This document shows positions 1 to 11,600 of a stretch of DNA of 64,000 nt, one piece after another (within the stretch, counting starts at the first letter, position 1; the number at the start of each line of letters is the position of its first letter). The position numbers and the translations under genes were made by a program. Under the pieces are notes generated by a model. It did not search any database and was not told the origin of the DNA. It saw nothing but the letters and a program-made list of their open reading frames with translations. This stretch comes from Enchytraeus crypticus (lineage: Eukaryota > Annelida > Clitellata > Enchytraeida > Enchytraeidae): positions 837,001 through 901,000 of the forward strand of contig CAJHZI010000200.1 of assembly GCA_905160935.1 (NCBI GenBank), read 5' to 3'.

Positions 1-415
1 CTTGTGCCAAGATATGTAAATTAGCTGCGGGATTTCTGTGCTCACCCTGTACGCATATAAACACATGTCACATGCTCACACCCACAATTTTAGTCGCTCT
101 ATCGGCCTACGGACACTGGTACATCCTGCCTAAAACGACCTCTACCAAAATGAATAATTGTAGGAGTGTAAATTATATCAGTTGAGCATCAACAAGCAAA
201 CGTCAACTCTTTAAATAGCAGAGGAGAAATGTGATTAAATTGATTAGCATCAATTCTTCAACCCCCCCCTCCCCTAAGTCATTCATTTATACAACCTGCG
301 CTTGCTCTAGACCAAAGCTGATTTCAGCTTTTCAGTTCCACCCACCTTTTACAATTCTTGTTAATTCTTATATAGGGCCTACTTTGACTTATTAAATCGT
401 GACTATAGATAATCT
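1..415. other. No recognised feature
   Basis: AT-rich non-coding sequence. I see no coding frame, RNA gene or repeat that I can name here. Confidence 0.5.
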
Positions 416-1457
416 GGTGCCAACAGGGGCGGATCCAGAATTTTTTTCGGGGAGGGCCAGAAAATGTTTTCATGACCTTTTTTTAATCATGCAACCGTTT
501 TGTTAGCTTTTGCATGACTGAAAATATGACTATGATCGCCACCCCCTTGGACCATAACAGACCACTGGTAAACGTCATGTTTAATTCCTTTCCGTTTATA
601 TACAGACTGGGGCAAAAAAAATAATCCCCTAGGGATATCTCAATAACTTCAAGAAAACTCAAAATATCTTTACTAAATTTACGGAGCTTCTAGGGGAGGA
701 ATTTCTGCGTATAGGCCTAACCTGAAAATTTGGTGAAAATATTTTTCATAGTTACGAAATTACAGCATTTCTAAGAGAAAAGTGCAAAAATCAATTTCAA
801 CATGGCTTTTCGAAATGTCAGTCGTTCCTTTTAAAGAAAATAACGACGCTGAAAAGGGCCGTTTACTTAAGTGGTGGGGTATACGTCTACACTACATTGT
901 TGGCTGCTTCAATAAAAGATGCTTTAAAGTCGTTCTTCTGTTAAAATTATTCCTAAATTTTGAAGAAAATTTCCGATACTTTTGTATAAATAAGCCTTGT
1001 TAAAATTGATTTTAACACATTTTAGGGAGAAACGCTGTATTTTTGTTACTTCTGAATATATTTTCACCAAATTAGTAGGATATATGCAGATAGTCCTCCT
1101 TTAGAAGCTCCGAGAATTTTGTAAAACTATTTTGAGTTTTGTCGAAGTTATTAAGACTTTTGATAAAATGAGCCTTGTTAAATTGAATTTAGAACTTTTT
1201 TCGTAGAAACGCTGTAATTTTGTTACTAATAAACACTTTTTCACTAAATTGTAAGAATAAATGCAGAAATTCCACCTCTGGAATCTCCGAAAATTTCGTT
1301 TAAATATTTTGAGTTTTGTCGAAGTTATTGGAATTTCGCTAGGGGATTATTATTTTTTGCCCCAGTCTGTATACATGTAACATAGCCTAATTTAAGTTTA
1401 AACAAATTTCAAAAACATTTGGGGGTATTGCCCCTTGGATCTGCCACTGGGTGACAA
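416..1457. mobile_element. hAT-type non-autonomous element with 8-bp target duplication
   Basis: Left terminus CAGGGGCGGATCCAG at 424 and right terminus ending GGATCTGCCACTG at 1449 are imperfect inverted repeats. The flanks GGTGCCAA (416-423) and GGTGACAA (1450-1457) match at 7 of 8 positions, the 8-bp duplication expected of hAT elements. No transposase frame is visible, so this is a MITE-like copy. A second element (603-1369) lies inside it. Confidence 0.7.
603..1369. mobile_element. mariner-type MITE with about 31-bp inverted termini
   Basis: The termini CAGACTGGGGCAAAAAA at 603 and TTTTTTGCCCCAGTCTG ending at 1369 are inverted repeats that continue to CCCCTAG on both sides, and TA flanks both ends (601-602, 1370-1371). 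TA duplication fits Tc1/mariner-type insertion. The interior has direct repeats of roughly 190 bp (around 890-1130 and 1165-1330) and no transposase frame. Confidence 0.8.
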
Positions 1458-1474
1458 GGTTAATTGTTCTCTTA

Positions 1475-1705
1475 CTTATTCAGCCCTTTACTATTCTTAG
1501 CAATCTCTTTCATAAATTTTCTTCATTGGAAGCATCTTCAGTCACCGGTAAACTTTGCGCATGCACGATACTTAAGTCGAATTATGCCTATGCCGAACCG
1601 TTCTCTCTCTTTTTATCGGTGTTCTCTACTTACTCTCCTTTCTTGCTATTTCTAAATCAGATTTTGTGATTACAAGAGATCTAAACTTTCACCTTGATAA
1701 ATCTT
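1475..1705 (+). mobile_element. L2-A LINE fragment (endonuclease region)
   Basis: Short piece matching, on the opposite strand, the interval 36600-36850 of the larger L2-A copy: a stretch reading like INFLHLKQFQSLVNLAHV followed by a serine and leucine-rich segment and NIHLDNP-like text. Broken and partial. Confidence 0.55.
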
Positions 1706-1959
1706 AACTGAGTTAACTCAGCAGTTTAATAGGCTACTTTACTTTCTTCTGTTAGGCTTAATTTAATGCTGCTCAACATATGGGCCAAGTACTGCTATTC
1801 ATACTGACCAACAAACACAAAAATCACCTTCAAAATCATTTCAGAAAAAAATTAAATTTTTCAATATCCATGTTCTGAAACGTAAGAATAAAATGTATTA
1901 CGAAGCCCAATGGCAACCATGATCTATCTAATCTGTTTGTTTGCAAAGGTCGCCATTAA

Positions 1960-2175
1960 ATCCCATAACGAAAACCATTCTCATACTCATTCACCACTTT
2001 CAAACGCAAGACTTGTGCCAATACATTCTTTGCAATAAGTCATAACCCTAACCTAACCTTGAAAACTTTCACAATTGAACTATTTTAACAAAAGTAGACT
2101 GAGCGAGAATCGGACCCAGGACATCAAGATCTAAAGCCTGACGCCGAACTCACTAGACTATAGCGGCTTGTGATC
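1960..2175 (-). mobile_element. tRNA-derived SINE, family T
   Basis: On the minus strand a tRNA-like head has an A-box-like TAGTCTAGTGAGTTCGGCG and a B-box-like GGTCCGATTCTC, followed by a body with GGTTAGGTTAGGG. The same head and body occur at 28548-28740 on the plus strand, so this is a dispersed SINE and not a tRNA gene. Confidence 0.6.
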
Positions 2176-2329
2176 GAATGTGGTTTACTAGTTGCTTTAA
2201 TATAGTGTATATACAGCATGAACTCTTTGATACAATATCATTGCAACTACTTTGTTATTGATATACTGTATATATAAGGGTTACCGAGTTTATAACGAAA
2301 GCCAAAGGTTTGTGGTTTTTTAAATTACA

Positions 2330-2690
2330 TCGTGAAAGACCTTTATATTTAATTTTAATTCATTGACTATTTTCCTCTTAAATGCGCGGATTTGCAAAAT
2401 TATCTCAAAAGTCGGAACTCTCCTTGTTCTGTAGCAGAATCTGTACCATCCTCAACCGTTAATCTATTCTACGTTAAACAAGCTAGCCATGACTACCCTA
2501 TGCGTATCAGCTCCACCACTATATAAAATATCTCAACACTCTAAATCCATTTGTTAACTCTTGTTGCATCATCTGGAATGACATTCTAAGTGATATCAGG
2601 AACTGTGCTTCTGAAGCAGAGTTTACTAAATTATATACTCAACATTTGATTATAATTGCCTATCTGCATTTGGAAAAATGCAGTACCTGA
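2330..2690 (+). mobile_element. LINE family D, 3' end of ORF
   Basis: Degenerate frames resemble a LINE C-terminus (text like NLFYVKQASHDYP and later SEAEFTKLYTQHL). The same C-terminus appears at 22780-23110 (plus) and 32219-32720 (minus). Several stops and shifts make this a fossil copy. Confidence 0.5.
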
Positions 2691-3114
2691 CAACAATAGC
2701 AAAGGTTTAACTCTTTCACATCTCTATTTCTAATATTGCATTAAGTTATGATAATATACTTATTTCTCTTCTTAAATTCATTAAGAGTCTTAAAAGTTCC
2801 ATGGCTAAGTAATAACAAACGCAGAGTAATTCGAGATTAAGTTGAAGTGTGTTTCGAACTCTTTTAAATAGTTTAATCAAAGCAAGGTGATCTCACACAT
2901 TATAACGGAAAAGTGATAATAAAGGTAATTTTAAATAAACATATAATATAATATAATTATAAACTAATTGTGAAATTAATAATAAGCTAAATGTCACACA
3001 CTAAAAAGGTTGAGAAGTCCTAAGTAACTCTCCCCAGTATTGAATTCTTTCACACTCAATAGCAAAGCTAGCAAGGGAAAACTATCTATAAGATATTCTA
3101 ATATAATAAAGAAA

Positions 3115-3489
3115 ATATCTCTCTTCTTCAGTGCACTGCCAAGTAGCAGGTTCAAGGCATAAATTCATACTCAAAGTCTGTTTTCTCGGTCCAAAAGAGC
3201 ACTCCTAAGATCAACAAGTTAATCCCTTCACAAAGTCTACGCCTTATCCATACCTTATGTAGCCTATATCTTGGGAAGAGTATGGCTTCTGAGGTGGTTT
3301 CCCGTTGCCTTCCTCAGTTAGGTGGATTAGGTACCATTTAATCCTGGGGGAAAATATTTCATGGTGAGGTGGGTCTCCTCTTGCCATCCTCAGCTCCTGC
3401 CTTTAGTCGCCTCTTACGTACAGGCGGCAGATTGTTTGCGGTTGCCCTATTCTGCAGTGGTCCAACCACACCCGAGCACAACACAGGAA

Positions 3490-3490
<1 letters not shown>
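3115..3490 (-). repeat. Dispersed repeat R3, copy 1 (likely LINE 3' UTR)
   Basis: About 370 bp is repeated with few differences at 14508-14900, including AGTGCACTGCCAAGTAGC and GAGGTGGTTTCCCGTTGCC. The end nearest 3115 (tctctcttcttcagtgcactgcc) resembles the terminal sequence of RTE-like copies at 52040 and 57290, so R3 is probably a minus-strand LINE 3' UTR. Confidence 0.65.
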
Positions 3491-3546
<56 letters not shown>

Positions 3547-3551
3547 GGGCC

Positions 3552-3612
<61 letters not shown>

Positions 3613-3670
3613 ATATACATATATATATAGGCCTAAATATATATACATGTATATATATATACATGTATAT
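3488..3670. repeat. (AT)n microsatellite
   Basis: Long alternating AT tract with a few interruptions. Frames through it are artefacts of the repeat. Confidence 0.95.
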
Positions 3671-4034
3671 TTAAGTAATATAAGTAATATTTCGGAAGGT
3701 TTCACAAACTGAATTGCCTTAACAGTGACAACCTCGAAATATATAATATTTCCACGCCAAGGTAACTCTCATTCACGTTATGTATTTCTAATCCTAATCT
3801 ACCCCCAATGAGTCGTCACTCAAACAAGGAACAAATATGTACTTTTGTTGCCACCCGTTTAACTCTCTACGCCTGAGCTAATCCTTAGGTCCACGACCTA
3901 CTACTAGTACCCGGTCAGGTGATTTCGTCTACCCCCTCTCAATGACCCCTGAGTCATTGAGAATCACAATTTTACTACTGGTGGTTACTTTACCCCAGTT
4001 TATGTACTTCTTCTTTTATGAGTACACGACTCAA

Positions 4035-4130
4035 GGATTAATAGGTAATCCTGGGCTCGCCCGTCACTGACATCGCTTTCGAGTGAGGAAACTGACGTTA
4101 ACCTTAGCTTTACAAGCTTTTTACCTTAGG
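4035..4130 (+). mobile_element. SINE family S, 3' part
   Basis: Contains CCTGGGCTCGCCCGTCACTG and GAGGAAACTGACGTTAAC, the 3' tail also seen at 29868, 48020, 49766 and 57970. The tRNA-like 5' half is missing or too diverged to recognise. Confidence 0.65.
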
Positions 4131-4516
4131 TTAATCCTGCTACTTGAGTTCACACTAAGCTCTTTACTTCCTACCTACGGATTAAATACCTGGGAAATCT
4201 TGTGACACTTCACAAAGTATGAACTGGAAAATTACACAACGTGAATGATACCTTAGCAAAATTAAATATTATAATACTTTCAGTACTCCCAAAAGTATGT
4301 TGTCATTGTTAATATATTCAATACGCCTTCGTCATGTTGGCCATTAAAATTCAGTTACTAAAGGTTTAACTTATTTCAATAAATTTATGTTACACCTTTG
4401 ACGTGCCAACATGCGAACTGACGCAGGTAAGCTCATAGCAACAGACTCGAATTAAAATATAGAGGGCAATACAATTACAAATACCCAAGGATAAGAAGCA
4501 AGACCGGGCAGCTACT

Positions 4517-4562
4517 CTTTACTCATTTCTAGCGTGTGGCGACACGCAAGAAATGAGTAAAG
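4517..4562. repeat. 46-nt near-perfect hairpin
   Basis: Arms CTTTACTCATTTCT and AGAAATGAGTAAAG continue inward with GCGTGT and ACACGC around a very short loop. It lies about 900 bp downstream of the ABTB1 stop codon on the transcribed side. Function unknown. Confidence 0.7.
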
Positions 4563-5317
4563 GTCGTAATGCCTTCACGCAGCAATACAGACCTTTCATA
4601 AAAGGTGTTTACTTTGAAAAATCACCCTATATATTTTTTCATTCGTTGGAGGTGCCACCGTGCAATCATAAACTTTTTTGGTTTGCTGAAGGCATCTGCA
4701 ATGTATTATCCTAAAAGTATAATGTATCCTAAAAGTGTAATATATCCTCTCTTGATATTCTATCAAAACATATGTTAAATTAAATTAAGACATCTGTTTA
4801 TCATCATCTGCAAAGTAATTGAAATATAATTTTTTCGGTAATTTTTAAAATACCATTCTGTTAATAAATGAAGAAATACATAATAAATATATGCGAATAT
4901 ATGGAGCATTGCCAGCCGTCAATACACACCCCTCCCCACTCTCCTAACATTCCCCACTAGGCTTTGTTAAGTTTGTGAGCGGAGTTACCACTACATATTA
5001 TAAAAGGTCTATAAATTATCATAACAAGAGGCAAGGCCTATGAATGCTATAGCTATCCAGGATGATGTCAAGCATGTACATTCAATCAGATCTTGACAGA
5101 AGTACATGAGGTTAATGAAAACATTCTGGGCAAATGCTTACGCAGTAGTTTGTCTTACGGCGATCCAAGAATTTCACCTCTAACACCGTAATACGAATGC
5201 CCCCGTCTGTCCCTCTTCATCGTTACCTCAAGTTTCTAAAAATCAAATTGCTTTTGAAAAATGCTGGGAAAACACATCTGCAACTACATGTAGTTAAAAT
5301 TTCATCCTCTTAGTAGA

Positions 5318-5523
5318 CTCTTGAAGGAACTGATCTGTAGATAACGATTAGATAGTTAGGCATCTAGATTTAGCTCTTGAAGGAACTGATCTGTAGATAA
5401 CGATTAGATAGTTAGGCATCTAGATTTAGCTCTTGAAGGAACTGATCTGTAGATAACGATTAGATAGTTAGGCATCTAGATTTAGTTCTTGAAGGAACTG
5501 GTCTATGGCGGATAATTTCTGCT
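5318..5523. repeat. 56-bp tandem repeat covering the ABTB1 C-terminus and stop
   Basis: Copies begin at 5318, 5374, 5430 and 5486. The copy at 5486 is the coding end of ABTB1 exon 12; the other three lie in the 3' UTR. On the minus strand each extra unit reads CTACAG, then ATCAGTTCCTTCAAGAGC, then codons for LNLDA and TAA. The real stop is the first one met, so the protein is not altered. Confidence 0.9.
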
Positions 5524-5674
5524 CAGCGTCGTACATATCACTGAATGTCTGAACCCCGCACGTCACGTGATATCTAACGTCATCAATGACTTGAATGGAG
5601 TCAGTCTCCTCTCTCTCTCTCACAGTGCGAGCATCAGTCAAGACGAGCTCCCTCAACTCCGAGCTTTCTAGCAT
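5468..5674 (-). CDS. ABTB1: ABTB1 exon 12 (terminal)
   Basis: Acceptor cttgtag before ATGCTAGAA, phase 0, stop TAA at 5470-5468. Encodes 68 residues with [16 protein letters not shown] and ends LNLDA, close to human QETDSIPLVDDIRFHV and its short C-terminus. A GU-rich array lies just upstream of the acceptor and a 56-bp array begins in its last codons. Confidence 0.93.
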   Translation of the reverse strand: MLESSELRELVLTDARTVREREETDSIQVIDDVRYHVTCGVQTFSDMYDAEQKLSAIDQFLQELNLDA

Positions 5675-8600
5675 CTACAAGTACGCCAAACACGTTACAT
5701 CACATCCCAATACAACACATATCATAATACAACACAATACATGTAGATTACAACACAGCACTATGCAGTAAAACAAAACAAAGCAAGACAAATATACAAT
5801 ACATCTCAATAAAAATAAATACGATACGACACAATACGATTCATCAAAACACAATACACACAACTCAAAACAATACAATACGATATCAATATTAATTCTA
5901 AATATTAATTCTAAATTAATTACTCTTGTGAGACCTAGCTTGCCTTCACGCTCTAAGCTATCTAATCGTTCTTTCCAGCATGCTGCACCGCAGATCTCGA
6001 ATTCTCTTCCATACATTCTGCGGAAATATTCCTCTGATTCACATCAGCTTTTGCTTTCCTATGAGCAGTTCCATAGGCAGTTGAAGACCTATCTTTTCCA
6101 TCTCTCCTTTCCATCCAGTGTCCATGAGTTGCGACCTGCGCCTAACCCTCCTTTTCTTTAATTCCCTTTACTTTGGACTGATTTTCTGGATTTTGGATTT
6201 TGCACCGCTTTTGGACCTTCTTTTTGCTCGCCGGCTTGATTTTGTCTCAATAGTGCTCGATGTTGTCATTGATGACTGTAGCACTCTAATTGTTGTTACT
6301 ATTTATTGTTGTTATTATTGTTATAATATAAAACATTACACACAACGCAATACAATACTACTACACAAAAAACTGCATCTAATGTCTGTTGACATTGGCA
6401 AGAGATCGCAAGAGATTATCGCAAGAGATAATGTCAGAAAATCTGCCGGGGATTCAAACCGATGGCCTCCTGCTTCTCAAGCAAGCTTGCTATTCATTTG
6501 ATCATCTGACTGCAATACAACTACATAGTATAAAATAATAATAAAGGCCTCACATCGAATCCCTCATCCAGAGATAATGAAAGAGACGTTCTCGCAGCAC
6601 GAAATACAGTGCCATAAAATATAACACAATATAACACATATAACACAATATAAAACAATAACATCTATTTAAATATACATTTTACAATTGAAAACAATAT
6701 AATCCGGTACAACACAACACAATGCAATGAAGTGCAATACAATGCAATATAAGAGCAATACAATGTAATACAATATAGCACAACACAAATAAATAATATA
6801 ATATACCTTATTTTACAATTAAATACACTGTTTGTTAAATACAGTTAGATCTATCTATACTTTAATTATTGTAAAGATTTAATTAATTGGGGTTTTGGTT
6901 CTAAGACTAACTTGTTTTACAAAGCGTGCAGTTCGATTAATTGATAAGTATAACTATATTGTTTGTTATACTGATCCAATTTATAATATACTAAAAATTC
7001 TAAAACTTAATGACATTTAAAATTTTGCTGCTCTATATCCCTATATAAATATAAATTTTATTTATTACCAGAATTTTGTGCTAAAAGACTTTATCCTTGA
7101 CTAATGTAAGATTGTTTTTTCATAACTTACCTATGCTACGATTTCACTATAACATCTTCTCGTTCTTCAACAAGGAAAAATGTATAAAAATAGCAGTCCC
7201 AAAGGTATGGATTCAATTCCGAATGAAAACAAATATGTTAAGTCTTTGATTATTCTAAAAGAACAACTATGAGCAACTATTCCCGATAGGCCTCTAAATA
7301 CTAGTTATTGTTTCATTAAAAGTTATATTTCTTTTCCAAATTAGCTTATTAACCTTGTCTGGTTCATATTGATATTCTATATGTTACGGCTTAGTTAGTC
7401 TTTGCAGTTTCACATATACTATTATCTATTGCTTTTAGTTTTTTATTTGTAGTTACCTATTATTGCATATAACTCAATACTTAATAGCGTTATCAATTGT
7501 CACTATGGTTGTTTCTTCTCTCTATTAGTCAATTGTTACTAGAGATTAGATTTGCCATGGTTAGATTTGTAAATTACTACAGTATGTCGTTATTCGGTCT
7601 GATTGGATAACGATGATGAATATCTTGAAAAGAATAGGAATTGACTGGAGAGATAGAAGACTAATTTTAAACTTGTACATGAATCAAAGAGCAGTAATCA
7701 AAATCCAACAAGAATACCCAGACGAAGGTGAAATAGGACTTGGAGTAAGACAAGGTTGTAGCATTTCGCCGCTGCTGTTTAACATTTATGCTGAGGCAAT
7801 GATGGAGGAAGCCATGGAAGACCGAATAAAAGTAGGAGGAAAATACAAGATGTAGGATTAGCAGCTGACCAAAGAATGATAGAGGGCAGCGAGACTGGAC
7901 TGCAGAAGATAATGGATAGGCTGAATGCTACGGCATTGAGATATTTGAGATATAGCATGAAGATTGATCTTCAAAAAGTCCAAGGTTATGCGAGTGTCCA
8001 ATAATAAAGGTGAAGTTAACATCACAATAAATGGTACGACATTGGAACCGATAAGGAGTTTCAAATATTTGGGTCATACTATAACCGATGACGGGAAATG
8101 TGAGACTGAAATATGCAGTAGGATTGCACAAGCAAAAGCGGCCTTTGGTAATAGAAAAGAACTGTTAACAAAAAGTCTGAAGAAAGATACAAACATAAAG
8201 ATAGTGAAAACTTTGGTTTGGACAACGCTACTTCAATGCTCGAAGTCTAAACAATAAACTGCCAGATTTACAACATGCTCTCTATTGTTCCAATGCTGCT
8301 GACATGTTTTGTATAACAGAATTTTGATTAAATAGCTCTGTCTCTGATGCTGTGCTGGATCCATTAAATTTATACACAATATATCGTTATGATAGGAGTG
8401 GTAGTAAATCTGGTGGCGGTGTAGTTGTGTTGATCAATAGGACTATTACTACTGACAGACTTACTTTACATGATCAGTTTTCATCTATTTAATGTGTAAT
8501 GTTCGATATAATAAACTCAGATCTACGCTGTCTAGCTATCTATCGTCCGCCGGATCATAATGTTGCATTAATGGAGAAATTGTGCACTTATTTAAAAAGC

Positions 8601-11600
8601 TGCAGTAATGATAATAAGACTCTATTGATTATGGGTGATTTTAATTGCAACATAATTGATTGGATAAATTATCATGTAAGAGGTGATGTTTCGCAGGCTC
8701 ATTTCTTTAATGCAATAATTGATCTCGGGTTTTCACAATTTATTGATATGCCGACACGAGGAGATAGTATCCTTGATCTAGTTCTGAGCAATGACCCTCA
8801 ATTTGTTTTGGAGACTCGAATAAACGAACCGTTTAGTAATAGTGATCATGCCATTATAAACTTTACTGTTAACTTCGTTATTTCTGAGGACAAATCTGTA
8901 AATAATGTCTGTGTTGGTGAAAGTACTGCTGATTATTTATGTGATAATTTTCATCATTCTAGTGAAATTTCTAGTAGTTTTATACAGCTTTCTAATCTTA
9001 CGAACACTCTCAATTGGGCTAAAGCTGACTGGACGTCTCTGAATCACTTTTTTATCAATGTCGATTGGAATTTATGTTTCAACACTTGTAAAACTAGTGA
9101 TGAATTTATTGACCCATTTTATGCAGTATTACATTATGCTATTGCTCAGTTTGTTCCAAAAATCCATAATAATGCTAATACCGATGCAAAGAAGAAGCGA
9201 TACCCAAAATTTCTCAAAAAGAAATTCGCACTAAAGGCTAAACTGTGGCGTAATTCAATGCGCTTGAGAGACCTAAATAGTAAAGTCAAGTACAAAATAC
9301 AAAAATTGTGCCATAATTTGCAAAAATTTGCTTAAAATTCATGAGAATTCTGTGGAGAAAAAAGTTTTAGCAGCAAATGATCTGGGTAAATTTTTTCGTT
9401 ACATTAACTCTAAACTGAGCTGCAAATCAGGCGTGGCTCCGTTAGTTGATTCTAAAAGCAATGATGTTTTTGACAACCATGGCAAAGCAAATCTGTCCTG
9501 GCTTTACTTCGTTAAATTGACGTGCAGCTTAACCGAGTGCGACAAATCCCCTACCAAATTTTTGCCAGAGCCCAGAGTATAACAGACCAAACACCTCCAT
9601 CGAGGCAACGTCTAGTTAGACGTCAATGACAAATGTACATACACATATGTGAGTGCGTGAGTGTGAACCTGATATAGGTGAGCAGCAATGAACTCGGCGC
9701 TCTGGTCCTCTAGGCGTGATAGAGAGAAGAGACGCGAGAGCGAGAGCACGGAGACAACGTTCTGTGTGTCCAGCAGTCGACCAATCACAGCCGAGCACTG
9801 TCGCTTGAGACCCGGCAACAAGTACAGGTCAGCTTTATAGAGCACGTCAAAGACGTTCTGCTCTGTCAGCTACACAGCAAATCAACAGCTCTTTACAATA
9901 CAACGACGTCTCCGGCATTGCGTTATGGCGAGGAACCGGACGATAAATTCATATTGACTGATTGATACCACGGTGCAGTTTAACATATGAGTGGAGCCGG
10001 TAACACAATAAAACAGTACTATAATACTACTTGAATAATACTTGCTGATAAGGAGTAATAAATAAGCGGATCATCATAGAAAATATAACAATGCAATTTA
10101 AATTAGAGTAATAGGTAAGCTGAAATCCTTAAATAAAATAATAATTTATTCAAAACAAACAGGTGGAGATGAGTTGTCAAGTACTTGCAGTGGAGTAGAG
10201 TGGGAGGCGGGAGAGGCATCGTGTGCCTCCTCATAATTGTCAGGTTAAATATATATTAGGCTAAAATGTAAGTGCACACATTGTATAAAGTGTGTGCCTG
10301 CCCAAAAGTGCCCCTTAAGATTAAACTGGCTCCCAATATTATATCCTGCCCGCGCCACTGAGTACTTGAAAGAAATTCTGATCAAATCCAGAATAATATG
10401 AGGGGCTTTTGCTAATTAAAGATCCGACGCAGATTATGCAGAGAAACAATGGAGGTTATTAATAGAGAAAATGCCCCTCAAAGTGGACCACAAGAATTCT
10501 GCATGACAGCATTATACCAGCGGCGCTTCTAATTTAAATGATTCAATGACTCAGTCTATAAGCTCATTAGCTAACGGTACAGATGTTTAACTGGCTGTTC
10601 CTGAGGTCCTGAGATCAATTCCCGGTGAAGCCGATCTCGGACATTCACCTCTTTTACCTTCAAACTTATTATTTACCTCTCTTGTCACAGTAATAGTAAA
10701 TAAAACCATACTTAAACAGCAAATAAATAAATAATCAAGAAGGTTATCACAAAAGAATCCAACGTTCAAGAGCCAAACGTCTTGAAGAGAAGCCTTTCGG
10801 GCTTCTGACTTTAACGTTAAACCCACATTTGTAAAAATTGGAATATAACTTAATTTTTTTATATAAAAAAGTCTTAACATAAAATATCGTTACCGTTCAT
10901 AGGGACTGAGCCGATGGCTTGTTCGATTGTTGCTCGACACTGGATCAGTAAGTGTACGGTTCTCAAGTCCGGTGATTAACCAGACGCGTTGTGCAAACTA
11001 ACAAGAAATTGAAGTCAAACTGGTAGATTTAGCTGTAAAAATGATCTTGTCTCAGCTTATTCTAAATACTACAACACGAGGAATAACGATACGGCAACGT
11101 CAAAAATAAAAATAGATTTAGAGATTTATTGTCGACTAAAGTAATCCCTACACTGGATTGATAGAAGAATCGATCGGTTGATGAAAACACAGATCTAGAA
11201 GAATTGTCGACGTTATAAAGATTTGATATCGATTGAAAAATTATGGTACAGATGCCCTTGTAAATAAAGTGAATGAATGACTATTACACGGGTAAACACT
11301 TCACAGACATTCACCTTGATAACCCGACGATCAATTAATTGACATTTTGAATAACAGATCCATCAGTTCAGATAAATCCTAGGAGACACAGTACATAATT
11401 GATTGATAGATAGAATGACTAGTTGACCTCGCACGTGTCCTGGTAGATATAGTATATGATTTGTATGAATGTCTCAACACTGATATCCTGCAGTGTTACC
11501 ATGTCCCGTGAACACTGGGCGTGACAAGTTTCGTCAGCCGACAGCGCAGTGGCAGCACTGCATTCACTGAAGCTGTCCTTCAGCAGAACCTTGAAGTAAT

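Noticed and set aside
2098-2175. Possible tRNA gene
   Set aside because: A-box and B-box-like segments but no complete cloverleaf, and a dispersed copy exists at 28548.
3361-3705. IYIYIY frames
   Set aside because: Translation of the (AT)n tract.
5675-6016. 113-residue minus-strand frame rich in Cys, Leu and Val
   Set aside because: Made of the ACAATA-type array and an antisense LINE segment.
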